From: Caldilineales bacterium
GTDB taxonomy: Bacteria > Chloroflexota > Anaerolineae > J102
Direction: 5' to 3'
DNA length: 64,000 nt
NCBI GenBank assembly: GCA_019695115.1
Contig: JAIBAP010000010.1
Location: forward strand, 47,626 to 111,625
Positions 17,643 to 25,866 of the stretch are shown piece by piece (the first letter of the stretch is position 1; every line of letters starts with the position of its first letter). The notes under the pieces were generated by a model, which did not search any database, had not been told where the DNA came from, and worked only from the letters and a program-made list of their open reading frames with translations. Made by a program: the position numbers and the translations under genes.

Positions 17643-17933
17643 ATGACTTGCAGCAATGATCGGCCAGAGGCCCCCATCACGCACACCAACCACCGCCGCG
17701 ACCATCTTTTCATCGTCAGGATCTGGCTGGAGCCGGGGGCCGAAGTCCGCCCCGCGCCGGTCTCCGGCCAGCTTGATGAGATGGGCTGGCGCGGGTCGGT
17801 GCAGCACGTGCGGTCGGGCCGGCGCCTCTACTTCCGCCGGCTGGCCGATCTCGATGAATTCATGCTGGGCTGGTTGGCTCGCTCTGGCGGCGCCCTGGAA
17901 CCCGAGGAGGTCGAATTTGGCCCGGCTGCCTGA
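17643..17933 (+). CDS. Small protein of the DHLFIVRIW family, probably BTAD-activated
   Basis: A 96-residue soluble protein. Its core is RRDHLFIVRIWLEPGAE (about residues 19-35), then WRGSVQHVRSGRRLYFRRL and a helix DLDEFMLGWLA. Similar short proteins with FIVRIW and an H-x-x-S-G-x-x-x-Y/F motif are, to my recollection, common and uncharacterised in Chloroflexota. The ATG at 17643 was chosen over upstream in-frame starts because the promoter array ends at 17572 and upstream codons overlap the regulator gene in another frame. A partly conserved copy is at 25494. The two-strand beta pattern suggests a small alpha/beta domain. Function is unknown. Coupling to the operator suggests a product controlled by the neighbouring regulator. 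Confidence 0.75.
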   Translation: MTCSNDRPEAPITHTNHRRDHLFIVRIWLEPGAEVRPAPVSGQLDEMGWRGSVQHVRSGRRLYFRRLADLDEFMLGWLARSGGALEPEEVEFGPAA

Positions 17934-17986
17934 CAACTGGCAAGCCCGCTTCTCAACTCACACCGCATCCCATGACGGGAGGAAAC

Positions 17987-20953
17987 ATGTCAACTTCACG
18001 CATCTTGACTCTGTTCGCTTTGTTCGTCCTGGCCGGCATGGTTGCGCTGACCACGCCAACCGTAGCCGCGCCCGCAGCCCGTCTGCTCGCTGCGCCTCAG
18101 GCCTGCACCGAGATCACATCACCCTCGCAGATTCCGGCGGCCGCCACGATCAATTTCGATGGCCTGCCCCACGACGCCATCATTGGCGATAGCTATCGGC
18201 CAGCTTATGGCGTCCGCTTCGAGAATGGCGCCACGCAGCGGGCGATGATCTACGGCAGCGAGCCGGCCGAGGCGCATTCGTCTCCGAACGTCGCCCTCAA
18301 CCAGCCCGTGCCGCCCAACACCAGCAACAACGCGGCCATGACCATCACCTTCGATACGGCCAAGACGCATGTGGGGCTGTGGCTGGGCAACGGTGAAACG
18401 CAAGCACCAACCGCTCTGCTCACCGGCTATGATGCCGGGGGCAACGTCATCTGCCAGGTGCGCAAGACGGGTGTGCCGGAGCCACATACGATGTTCATCG
18501 GCTTCGACGACCAGGACGGGCGCATCGTGCGGGTCACGCTTGATTACGGCAACACCGCCCTGGTGGAATCGATCGACGACCTCAGTTTTGCGCCGGCCCC
18601 GGCCCCCACAAACACGCCCACACCCACATCGACGCCAACCCGCACACCCACTCGCACCCCGACCCCGACGAACACCTGGGTTCCCACCCGCACACCCACG
18701 CCGACGATAACTCCCACCCCTACCCCGCTCGACACGCGCACACCCACCGCGACCGCAACCTACACCCCCGCGCCCAGCCGCACACCAACCCCTACGCCCA
18801 CGCGTACATTCACGCCAACTGCCACGCCCACACGCACGCCCACACCGTCCCCCACGCGCACTCCGACGAAGACGCCGACGCCCGCCATCGATCTGATCGC
18901 CGACCACCTCGAGGTGACGCAGGGCGTGCAGGACCTGAACAACAGCGTGCAGTTGGTGACGGGCAAGCGCACCTTCGTGCGGTTTTATGTCCACTCCACC
19001 CAGGGTCTCTACTACATCTCCTTTGCCAACCTGCAGGCGCTGAACCTCACCACTGGCAAGAGCGCCTGGCTCAACCCGATCGGCGGCATCCCGCCGCTCG
19101 GTCACATCGCCGTCCAGCACGTTCCCCACCGCAGCACGCTGAACGATACCTTCCTGTTCGAGCTGCCGGACGGCTTCCGCGAGGGCGCAGTGATGTTGAC
19201 GGCCTACCTCAACCCCGACACCGACTGGCGCGACCGTTCGCCTACGGAGTTTTCCTATGCCAATAACGTCATTGGGGTAGGAGTGACATTCGAGGGCGTG
19301 CCGAAACAGTATGTCCACATCGTTGACATTGCTTATTCGCTCAACGGAAAAACCTATATCGCTTCCCCATCTCACGCCTTCAAGATGGAGAGCTGGCTGC
19401 GCCGGGCCTACCCACTATCCCGGCTACAGATGAAAATCACCGGCGCGAACTGGCCCTCTGCCGCGATGGTGGATGCGGAGGGTAACTTGACGAATCCGAA
19501 TTGCTCCGCTGTCAACGGGGCGATGGGAATGATCTACTCTTACGACGTAAATTCCCCCGACGAGCCAGCCCAACCCCGGCTGCGCATCTACGGCATGGTG
19601 GATGACGGGGGGGGCTTCATGCGGGGTTGTTCCGGGATACCCAGTCACTTTGCTTCGGGGCCGACCGGCAAGCCGGGCGTCAACGCCAATCCTGGCAGCG
19701 CCTCGACCTGGGACTTCGATGGCTCCTACGGCGACTGGTACGGCGGCCACGAGTTGGGCCATGCCTTCGGTCGCAGCCACGCCAACTTCTGTGGAGCGGA
19801 AAACGGGTCGTCCTATCCTTACCTGGAAGGCCGCATCAGTCCCACGTTGGGGAGCGACAACTCAATCTACGGCTTCGACATCGAGACCCGCACCCTCTAC
19901 CCGGCCTATTGGAAGGACATGATGACCTACTGCCCCAACGAATGGCTGAGCGACTTCACCTACGAAGGGTTGATGAGCACCTTCCAGGCCGAGGGCGCAA
20001 TCGCTGCGGCCAGCGTGCAAGCAGGAGAGCAGACCGACCGGCTGCTGGTGCTCGGTTCCATCATCACCGCCACCCAGACCATTAACCTCTCGCCTTTGTT
20101 CGTCCTGCCCAACGCCGGCGATACCGAGCCGCGCACCCCCGGCGACTACGAGATCGTGCTGCGGGGAGGCGATGGCGGCGCCCTGGCCCGCTATCCCTTC
20201 ACGCCCGATGAAATGAGCGAGGGAGATGCACTTGGGATCAGCGAGCTGGCGCCCTTCGTGGCGGGCACGGCGCGGGTGGAGATCCTGGGGCCGGGCGGCG
20301 CCCTGCTGACCAGTGTGCAGCCCGGCGCCAACCCGCCCACCGTCACGGTGCTGGCGCCCAACGGCGGCGAGACGCTGAACGGCGATGAGGTCGTCCTCTC
20401 CTGGGCCGCCAGCGACCCCGACAACGACCCGTTGACCTTCAATGTGCAATACAGCCCGGACAACGGCGCCTCGTGGGACATGGTGGCGGCGAGCCTGACG
20501 GGGACGAGCGTGACGCTGGACGTCGCCGATCTCCGACCCGGCGCGGGGGGACTGATGCGCGTGTGGGTCAGCGACGGCCTGCACACCGCCAGCGACCAAT
20601 CGGACGCGACCTTCGTCGTGCCCAACCGGCCGCCCACGCTCACCATCGTCGAGCCGGTCAACGACACCACCATCTATGTCGGCCAGTCGCTCGGCCTGGC
20701 GGCGAACGCCTACGACCCCGGCGTGGGAACCATGGACGATGAGCAGGTGCAGTGGAGTTCCGACCGGGATGGCGCCCTGGGCCAGGGCGCGCAATTAACG
20801 GTCGCCAGCCTCAGCGCCGGCGTGCATCTCATCACCGTTACCGCCGATGACGGTCAGGGCGGCGTGTCCACCGCCTCGGTGACGGTCATCGTGAGCGACG
20901 ATCTGACGGAGCCGGTGATCACGCCGATCTTCCTGCCGGTGATCCTGAAATGA
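17987..20953 (+). CDS. Secreted multidomain metzincin-like metalloprotease
   Basis: A 988-residue protein starting at ATG 17987 after GGAGG. Order: signal peptide ([21 protein letters not shown]); a jelly-roll-like region (about 30-200); a Pro/Thr linker of P-T-x-T repeats (about 205-301); a beta region beginning [13 protein letters not shown]; a metalloprotease region with [11 protein letters not shown] (His588), the full HExxHxxGxxH metzincin zinc motif, and a candidate Met-turn in [10 protein letters not shown]; two Ig/fibronectin-like domains ([10 protein letters not shown] onward and [16 protein letters not shown]); and a C-terminal PIFLPVILK. It would be exported and act outside the cell on proteins. 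Substrate is unknown. The C-terminal tail resembles those of two other secreted proteins in this window. Confidence 0.82.
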   Translation: MSTSRILTLFALFVLAGMVALTTPTVAAPAARLLAAPQACTEITSPSQIPAAATINFDGLPHDAIIGDSYRPAYGVRFENGATQRAMIYGSEPAEAHSSPNVALNQPVPPNTSNNAAMTITFDTAKTHVGLWLGNGETQAPTALLTGYDAGGNVICQVRKTGVPEPHTMFIGFDDQDGRIVRVTLDYGNTALVESIDDLSFAPAPAPTNTPTPTSTPTRTPTRTPTPTNTWVPTRTPTPTITPTPTPLDTRTPTATATYTPAPSRTPTPTPTRTFTPTATPTRTPTPSPTRTPTKTPTPAIDLIADHLEVTQGVQDLNNSVQLVTGKRTFVRFYVHSTQGLYYISFANLQALNLTTGKSAWLNPIGGIPPLGHIAVQHVPHRSTLNDTFLFELPDGFREGAVMLTAYLNPDTDWRDRSPTEFSYANNVIGVGVTFEGVPKQYVHIVDIAYSLNGKTYIASPSHAFKMESWLRRAYPLSRLQMKITGANWPSAAMVDAEGNLTNPNCSAVNGAMGMIYSYDVNSPDEPAQPRLRIYGMVDDGGGFMRGCSGIPSHFASGPTGKPGVNANPGSASTWDFDGSYGDWYGGHELGHAFGRSHANFCGAENGSSYPYLEGRISPTLGSDNSIYGFDIETRTLYPAYWKDMMTYCPNEWLSDFTYEGLMSTFQAEGAIAAASVQAGEQTDRLLVLGSIITATQTINLSPLFVLPNAGDTEPRTPGDYEIVLRGGDGGALARYPFTPDEMSEGDALGISELAPFVAGTARVEILGPGGALLTSVQPGANPPTVTVLAPNGGETLNGDEVVLSWAASDPDNDPLTFNVQYSPDNGASWDMVAASLTGTSVTLDVADLRPGAGGLMRVWVSDGLHTASDQSDATFVVPNRPPTLTIVEPVNDTTIYVGQSLGLAANAYDPGVGTMDDEQVQWSSDRDGALGQGAQLTVASLSAGVHLITVTADDGQGGVSTASVTVIVSDDLTEPVITPIFLPVILK

Positions 20954-21026
20954 ACTGCTTCGTCCTCTTTGGTGCGGTGGGGCCAGCCCCCGTCGCACCA
21001 GAGAAGGCTGCCTGAGAAGGAATGCC

Positions 21027-21950
21027 ATGCCCCGCCAATGGTTCGTCTCTCTCACCCTGTTCACGGCGCTGTTTCTGCTGGCCGGCTGTCTTCCGGCAAC
21101 AACGCCGCCGTCGCCCGCCTCCCTCTTCACCCAGGAGGGCGAACCCTTCACCCTGCGCCTGGGCGAGAAGGCCCGCCTCACCGACGCCGACCTGGAGATC
21201 AGCTTTGAGACGCTGGTAGCCGATGGCCGCTGCCCAACCGACGCCCTCTGCGCCGAATCGGCCCCCGTGCAGGTGGACGTCAAAGTCCAGCGCCTTGGCT
21301 TCTCGGTCTGGAGCATCCTCCGCCTCAGCGCACACACCGATGGCGAGGGGCGCGTGCTGAGCGAGCCGGTAGCCGATACCCTGCCCAGCGATCGCTACGG
21401 CCCCGCCATCATCGCTTTGCTCAGCATCACACCCTATCCGACCACGGCCGGCGTGCGCCCCCGCGACTACGCCATCACCTTGTTGGTGACGCCCCAGGCA
21501 GAGGACACACCCACGCCAGCGGCGGCCTCCCAACTGCCCAGGGCCGCAGTGGGCGAACCGTTCGTGGTGCAACAGGGCGAGGAGGTGGCGCTGGACGAGA
21601 ACCGGATGAGGGTCACTTTCGCGGAAGTGACGCGCGACAGCCGCTGCCCGGCCGATGTCGTTTGCGCCTGGTCGGGCATCGTCGATGTGCAGTTGCAGGT
21701 GGAGATGGCCGGCCACCCGGCCGAGCAGATCAGACTGGGCGGCGCCACCAACAGCGAAGGGGTCGTGCTCGGCCCGGTGGTGGAAGCCAGCGGTCCCACC
21801 GCCGCCTGGTACGCCGGTTACACGATCACCTTGCAGCAGGTGACACCCTATCCCGCCCACGCCAACCAGTCGCTGCCGTCGGAAGCGTACGCAGTGACGC
21901 TGCTGGTGGCGCCGGCTGAACCGCCAACGACCCCCACCAGGTCCGACTAA
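21027..21950 (+). CDS. Lipoprotein with two tandem copies of a beta-rich domain
   Basis: A 307-residue lipoprotein with signal LFTALFLLAGC and lipidated Cys21. The mature part holds two related domains of about 130 residues. Domain 1 has FTLRLGEKARLTDADLEISF and DGRCPTDALC. Domain 2 has FVVQQGEEVALDENRMRVTF and DSRCPADVVCAW. Both contain the CPxDxxC pair and end with an ITLxQVTPYP-like strand. The two cysteines could form a disulfide outside the cell. AGAAGGA precedes the ATG. It follows the metalloprotease by 73 bases and may be co-transcribed. Function is not known. Confidence 0.75.
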   Translation: MPRQWFVSLTLFTALFLLAGCLPATTPPSPASLFTQEGEPFTLRLGEKARLTDADLEISFETLVADGRCPTDALCAESAPVQVDVKVQRLGFSVWSILRLSAHTDGEGRVLSEPVADTLPSDRYGPAIIALLSITPYPTTAGVRPRDYAITLLVTPQAEDTPTPAAASQLPRAAVGEPFVVQQGEEVALDENRMRVTFAEVTRDSRCPADVVCAWSGIVDVQLQVEMAGHPAEQIRLGGATNSEGVVLGPVVEASGPTAAWYAGYTITLQQVTPYPAHANQSLPSEAYAVTLLVAPAEPPTTPTRSD

Positions 21951-22006
21951 AGGACTTGGCTTTAGCCCTGATCTTCTCCATGAATGGAGATCCGAAGTCT
22001 GAGACC

Positions 22007-22393
22007 ATGAATCATCAGCGCTCGCTTGCGATGTCTCTTCTCGCGGCTGTGATCGCCCTCGCGCTCACAAGTTGCGCCGCGTCTACTTCCCAAGCCCGCT
22101 ATGGCGCTCGCGTCGCCTACGCCCAGGGGCAGCCGCTGGTCTTTCCCGACTTCACGCTGGAATTCAACGGCATGCGCCAGGTGACGCCGCCCAAAGCCCC
22201 GCGCAGCTTCCTCTACTACGACTTCACCGTCAGCAGCGGCGATGGACAGCAAACGGTATCCTGGTCAAGCGGAACCGGCGAGATCAGCCCTCACGAGTTC
22301 AAGGTGGGCGACAAGACCTTTCTGCTCGAGCTCGTCTACTCAGAACGATTCGGCTGGCTCGACGAGCATGAGCTTGTCGTCGAGCGCGAATGA
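22007..22393 (+). CDS. Small lipoprotein
   Basis: A 128-residue protein starting at ATG 22007. The upstream frame from 21956 adds 17 residues without signal character. The signal is MSLLAAVIALALTSC with lipidated Cys23. The mature part includes YAQGQPLVFPDFTLEFNGM and FLYYDFTVSSGDGQQTVSWS, a beta-sandwich-like pattern, and ends in a charged ELVVERE. It follows the two-domain lipoprotein by 56 bases. No function is recognised. Confidence 0.65.
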   Translation: MNHQRSLAMSLLAAVIALALTSCAASTSQARYGARVAYAQGQPLVFPDFTLEFNGMRQVTPPKAPRSFLYYDFTVSSGDGQQTVSWSSGTGEISPHEFKVGDKTFLLELVYSERFGWLDEHELVVERE

Positions 22394-22457
22394 GCCAGGC
22401 CACGCGTGCGTCTCGCCGCTTGAGCACACCGTCTTGCTCTGCACCTGGAACATCGTC

Positions 22458-23669
22458 GTGACTCTCTTCCGCTCTCTCAAACACCATTCCTTCTTGCTGC
22501 TCTGGCTCGGCCAGACTATCTCCCGCGTCGGCGACCACATGTATCAGATTGCGCTGGCGTGGTGGGTGCTGGAGAAAACCGGCGACGCGACGCAAATGGG
22601 CGCGGTCTTGATCTTCGCCCTGACGCCTGAGATCATCTTCTACCTCATTGGCGGCGTAGCGGTGGACCGCTGGTCGCGCGTCGGCTTGATGCTGGCGTCC
22701 GACGCCGCCCGCGGCGCGGTCGTGTTGGGTATCAGCGCCCTGGCGTATACCGATCGCCTGGAAGTGTGGCAGATCTTTGCCGCCAGCCTGTTCTTCGGCT
22801 TCGTGGATGCGTTCTTTCAACCCGCCTTCGCCGCGCTGACGCCGCAGCTCGTGCCCGCCGACGACCTGCCCAGCGCCAATTCGCTCACCAGCATCAGCAC
22901 GAATCTGGGACGCGTGCTCGGCCCCGCGCTGGGTGCCGGCATCGTCGCCCTCGTCGGCATTCCCCTCGCCTTTGGGCTGAACGGGGCTTCGTTCCTCGTT
23001 TCGGCCCTGTTCATCCTGCCGCTGCGGCGGCTGGCGCTGCCGCGCCTGGCGGCAGAGCAACAGGCGTCGGTCTGGCACGATCTGCGCGAGGGCATTCGCA
23101 CCGTGCTGGTTTCGCCCTGGCTGCGCACGAGCATCGTCGTCTTTGCGCTGACGAACATCACTCTGGGCGGGCCATACAGCGTGGCTATGCCGTTTCTGGT
23201 CAACGACAGCCTGGCCGCGGGCGTGAATGTGCTCGGCCTGATTTACGCCGCCTTTCCGCTGGGCTATCTCCTGGCGGGGATCTGGTTGGGGAGCCGGCCA
23301 AAATTACGGCGGCGCGGCCTCAAGATGTACCTGGCGAGTGCCCTCGCCGGCCTCTGCCTGGCTGCGTTCGGCCTGCTGCCGCCGCTATGGGTGATCTTGC
23401 TGGCGGCGGTGGTTAATGGCGCCGCGCTGGAGATGGGGCACTTGATCTGGACCAACTCGCTGCAAGAGCGCGTGCCGAACGAGAAATTGGGGCGCGTCGT
23501 CAGCATCGACAACATGGGTTCGTTCGCGCTGATGCCGATCGGCTATGCGCTGGCCGGCTGGGCGACGCAGGCTTTCGGCGCGCCGGTCGTCTTCATCGTC
23601 GGCGGCGCGGCCACGGCCATCCTGGCCGCCGCGCCGCTGCTCCTGCGCCCGATTCGCGAGTTCGACTAG
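22458..23669 (+). CDS. MFS transporter (MFS_3/DHA3-like exporter)
   Basis: A 403-residue, twelve-helix membrane protein. It starts at GTG 22458 (VTLFRSLKHHSFLLLWLGQT), the point where homology to MFS_3 exporters begins. The longer frame from 22242 overlaps the previous gene in another frame. The motif GQTISRVGDHMYQIALAWWV in helix 1 and the helix 2-3 loop GGVAVDRWSRVGLML are typical of macrolide/siderophore-type exporters. It probably exports a drug or small metabolite by proton antiport. Substrate is unknown. No Shine-Dalgarno sequence is seen. Confidence 0.85.
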   Translation: MTLFRSLKHHSFLLLWLGQTISRVGDHMYQIALAWWVLEKTGDATQMGAVLIFALTPEIIFYLIGGVAVDRWSRVGLMLASDAARGAVVLGISALAYTDRLEVWQIFAASLFFGFVDAFFQPAFAALTPQLVPADDLPSANSLTSISTNLGRVLGPALGAGIVALVGIPLAFGLNGASFLVSALFILPLRRLALPRLAAEQQASVWHDLREGIRTVLVSPWLRTSIVVFALTNITLGGPYSVAMPFLVNDSLAAGVNVLGLIYAAFPLGYLLAGIWLGSRPKLRRRGLKMYLASALAGLCLAAFGLLPPLWVILLAAVVNGAALEMGHLIWTNSLQERVPNEKLGRVVSIDNMGSFALMPIGYALAGWATQAFGAPVVFIVGGAATAILAAAPLLLRPIREFD

Positions 23670-23768
23670 CAGAACGCGGAAAGGCGGCGGAGGCGTCGCA
23701 GGGGTGTCATCGGGAGGGGGAGGGAGATCACTGCGAGACAAGCTACCTTTCACCGGCTTCACCTGCAC

Positions 23769-23803
23769 TGGACAAGCCCCCTCTCCCGGTTAGAATTACT
23801 TCA
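23769..23803 (+). promoter_or_regulatory. Leaderless-type promoter of the pseudogene BTAD regulator
   Basis: TGGACA at 23769-23774, a 16-bp spacer, TAGAAT at 23791-23796, then ATG at 23803. The boxes, spacer and start distance equal those at 14431-14465, although the spacer sequences differ. Confidence 0.6.
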
Positions 23804-24989
23804 TGCTGCAAATCTACCTTTTCGGAGCCTTGCGATTGCTGAGCGAGGGCGCGCCGCATCCCTTTCGCGGCCTGCCCAAGACCTTGCCCCTCTTCGCCTA
23901 CCTGCTGCTGCACCGCCGGCAGCCGCTCAAACGCCAGCGCCTGGCCTTCACCTTCTAGCCGGACGAGAGCGAAGACGCCGCCCGCAGCAACCTCCGCCGC
24001 CACCTGCACGACCTGCGCCGCGCCCTGCCGGCGCCGCCGCCAACCACCCCCTGGCTGCTGACCGAAGCCGACGCCGTGCAGTGGAACCCGTCCGCGCCCT
24101 TCTGGCTGGATGTGGCCGAATTCGAGCGCCTGAGCGCCGCGCCCGCAACCCTGGCCGCCGCCGTCCCGCTCTACACCGGCGACCTGCTGCCCGAACTCTA
24201 CGACGACTGGATCTTCTTCGAGCGCGAGCGGCTGCAAGAGCGTTTCTTCACCATCCTGGCGCAACTGGCCGCCCGCAGCGAGGCCCAGGGCGATTACCAG
24301 GCCGCCATCGGCTACGCCGGCCACATCCTGCGCCGCGACCCCCTGCGCGAGGAAACCTCCCGCTGGCTCATGGCCCTGCACTACCGCGCCGGCGACCGCA
24401 ACGCCGCCCTACAAGAGTACCGGCGCCTGGAACGCTGTCTGCAAACCGAACTCGACCTGCCGCCGCTGCCCGAAACGAAAGCCCTCTACGAGGCCATCGC
24501 CAGCGGCGAGACGCTAACCGGGCCGTGGGCGGACGAGAGCGAACGGGCATGGTCGCCCCCGCACAACCTCCCGGCCCAGGTGGCGGCCTTCGTCGGGCGC
24601 GAGGAAGAGTTGACCGCGTTGGAGACCCTCCTCGACCCCGCGCACGGGCGTCCCCCCTGTCGCCTCCTCACCCTCACCGGGGCCGGCGGCAGCGGCAAGA
24701 CTACCACGAGATGGACAAGCGCCGGGGGATTTGCCTGTGTCTGGCCGGGCTGGCAGGCGTGGCCGCCGAAACCGGCCGGCCGGAGTTGGCCGCGCGGCTG
24801 TTGGCTGCCGTCAGCGTGCATCTGACGCCGATGGGCGCACACCTGATGGGGCCTGCTGACCAGGCCGAATATGACTGGCGCCTGGCCAGCGTGCGCGCCG
24901 CCCTCGACCCGGCTGACTTCGAACGCGCCTGGGCGGCCGGGCGCGGGTGGACGTTCGAGCAGGCGCTGGCGGCGGGGCTGGAAGTCTAG
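23803..24989 (+). pseudogene. Degenerate paralogue of the BTAD/NB-ARC/TPR regulator
   Basis: The frame from ATG 23803 (MLQIYLFGALRLLSEGAP) parallels the intact gene at 14465. It is broken by TAG at 23956-23958, where the intact copy has TGG (Trp of FWPDE). The BTAD domain then continues to the P-loop LTGAGGSGKT near 24705. Immediately after, the frame shifts and the sequence jumps to the extreme C-terminus of a similar regulator (LAGVAAETGRPELAARLLAA, ending AWAAGRGWTFEQALAAGLEV). The NB-ARC remainder and the TPR region, about 600 codons, are deleted. An ATG at 24076 could still yield a BTAD fragment, but there is no sign of selection for that. Confidence 0.85.
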
Positions 24990-25300
24990 GCCGAGGCGAG
25001 CGACGGAGCGAGCGCAGGCCGGGCGACAAGCTGCGATCGACGGGCAATCCTGGGCGGGCGGGCGGGGATGCCATGAAGCATCCCCGCGGCGCTAATATCT
25101 TCATCGACATCGGGCCAATGCACCCCCAGCCCATTGCCGATGAACTCGAAGTGGTTGCGCTGCTCTGGCGATGCTTCCGAAAGACGCCATGACCAGGCCA
25201 GGGGTACACTAATGGTGCGTCCATCGGCCAGTTGAGCCGTGATAACGTCTTCTGTAACTTTTATGTCAACGATGCGCGGGGAGTTACTTATGGTTGGCAT
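24986..25300 (-). CDS. DUF2442-domain protein
   Basis: A 104-residue protein beginning MPTISNSPRIVDIKVTEDVI, then TAQLADGRTISVPLAWSWRL and HWPDVDEDISAAGML, the conserved DUF2442 core. DUF2442 proteins often pair with DUF4160 in small toxin-antitoxin-like modules. No DUF4160 gene is present here. I chose the ATG at 25300 because the eight codons upstream are not family-like. The last 24 residues after GIPARP are low complexity and overlap the end of the BTAD pseudogene by 4 bases. It sits inside the second regulatory cassette on the opposite strand, so it is probably a later insertion. Confidence 0.72.
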   Translation of the reverse strand: MPTISNSPRIVDIKVTEDVITAQLADGRTISVPLAWSWRLSEASPEQRNHFEFIGNGLGVHWPDVDEDISAAGMLHGIPARPPRIARRSQLVARPALAPSLASA

Positions 25301-25391
25301 GACGTACTCACTTAATGGGATCATTATAGGCTATCTGGCCGCAAGGACAACTTGGCCCGTGAATGAGAATTCGCAGGGTGACTTGCGTTCC

Positions 25392-25433
25392 GGACGCCTT
25401 TCGGACGCTTTTCGGACGCGGCCCTGCTAGGGT
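25392..25433 (+). promoter_or_regulatory. SARP-type operator: three GGACGNN heptamers, second copy
   Basis: GGACGCC, GGACGCT and GGACGCG start at 25392, 25403 and 25414, an exact 11-bp period with TTTC spacers. Seven bases separate the last heptamer from TAGGGT at 25428-25433, the same offset as at 17520-17572. The -10 is poor, in line with decay of the gene it serves at 25494. Confidence 0.72.
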
Positions 25434-25493
25434 GTCGTGCATCACCGGCGGCAAGCGAGTTTGGGTCGCCGGAGCCAGCCACGGAAAAACGCC

Positions 25494-25760
25494 ATGGATG
25501 CCAAACAGCGCCGCGATCATCTCTTCATCGTCAGGATCTGGCAGGAGCCGGGGGCAAGCGACGCCCCCGCCGAGGCGATGTGGCGCGGGTCATGCTATAG
25601 CCACCGCCGTTTCCATCCAGATGGGGCTATCGCTCCACAGAGGGCGAAGGGCAGCGGGAAGTGGGCGGCCGAGATCATGGTAAGCCTCGATGATCGCCGC
25701 CAAAGCATCGTAGGTGTACAGGCCATTTTTGTTCAGCCTGACGTTTTTTGTGTAAGATAG
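25494..25760 (+). CDS. Partly degenerate paralogue of the DHLFIVRIW small protein
   Basis: An 88-residue frame from ATG 25494. MDAKQRRDHLFIVRIWQEPG and the later WRGS match the protein at 17643, but after about residue 36 the similarity ends (CYSHRRFHPDGAIAPQ) and the H-x-x-S-G-x-x-x-F segment is missing. A recombination or frameshift has probably replaced the C-terminal half. It lies 61 bases after the three-heptamer operator. Whether it is expressed is doubtful, and it may be a pseudogene. Confidence 0.5.
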   Translation: MDAKQRRDHLFIVRIWQEPGASDAPAEAMWRGSCYSHRRFHPDGAIAPQRAKGSGKWAAEIMVSLDDRRQSIVGVQAIFVQPDVFCVR

Positions 25761-25866
25761 TCTGTTGTTACTGATGTCACAGAGCCGTGCCTTCGTCCAC
25801 CAAGGCTGGCTCTTTTCTTTGCTTCGACGAACTCATCTCAAATTCCCAAACAAGGAGACTTACCCC

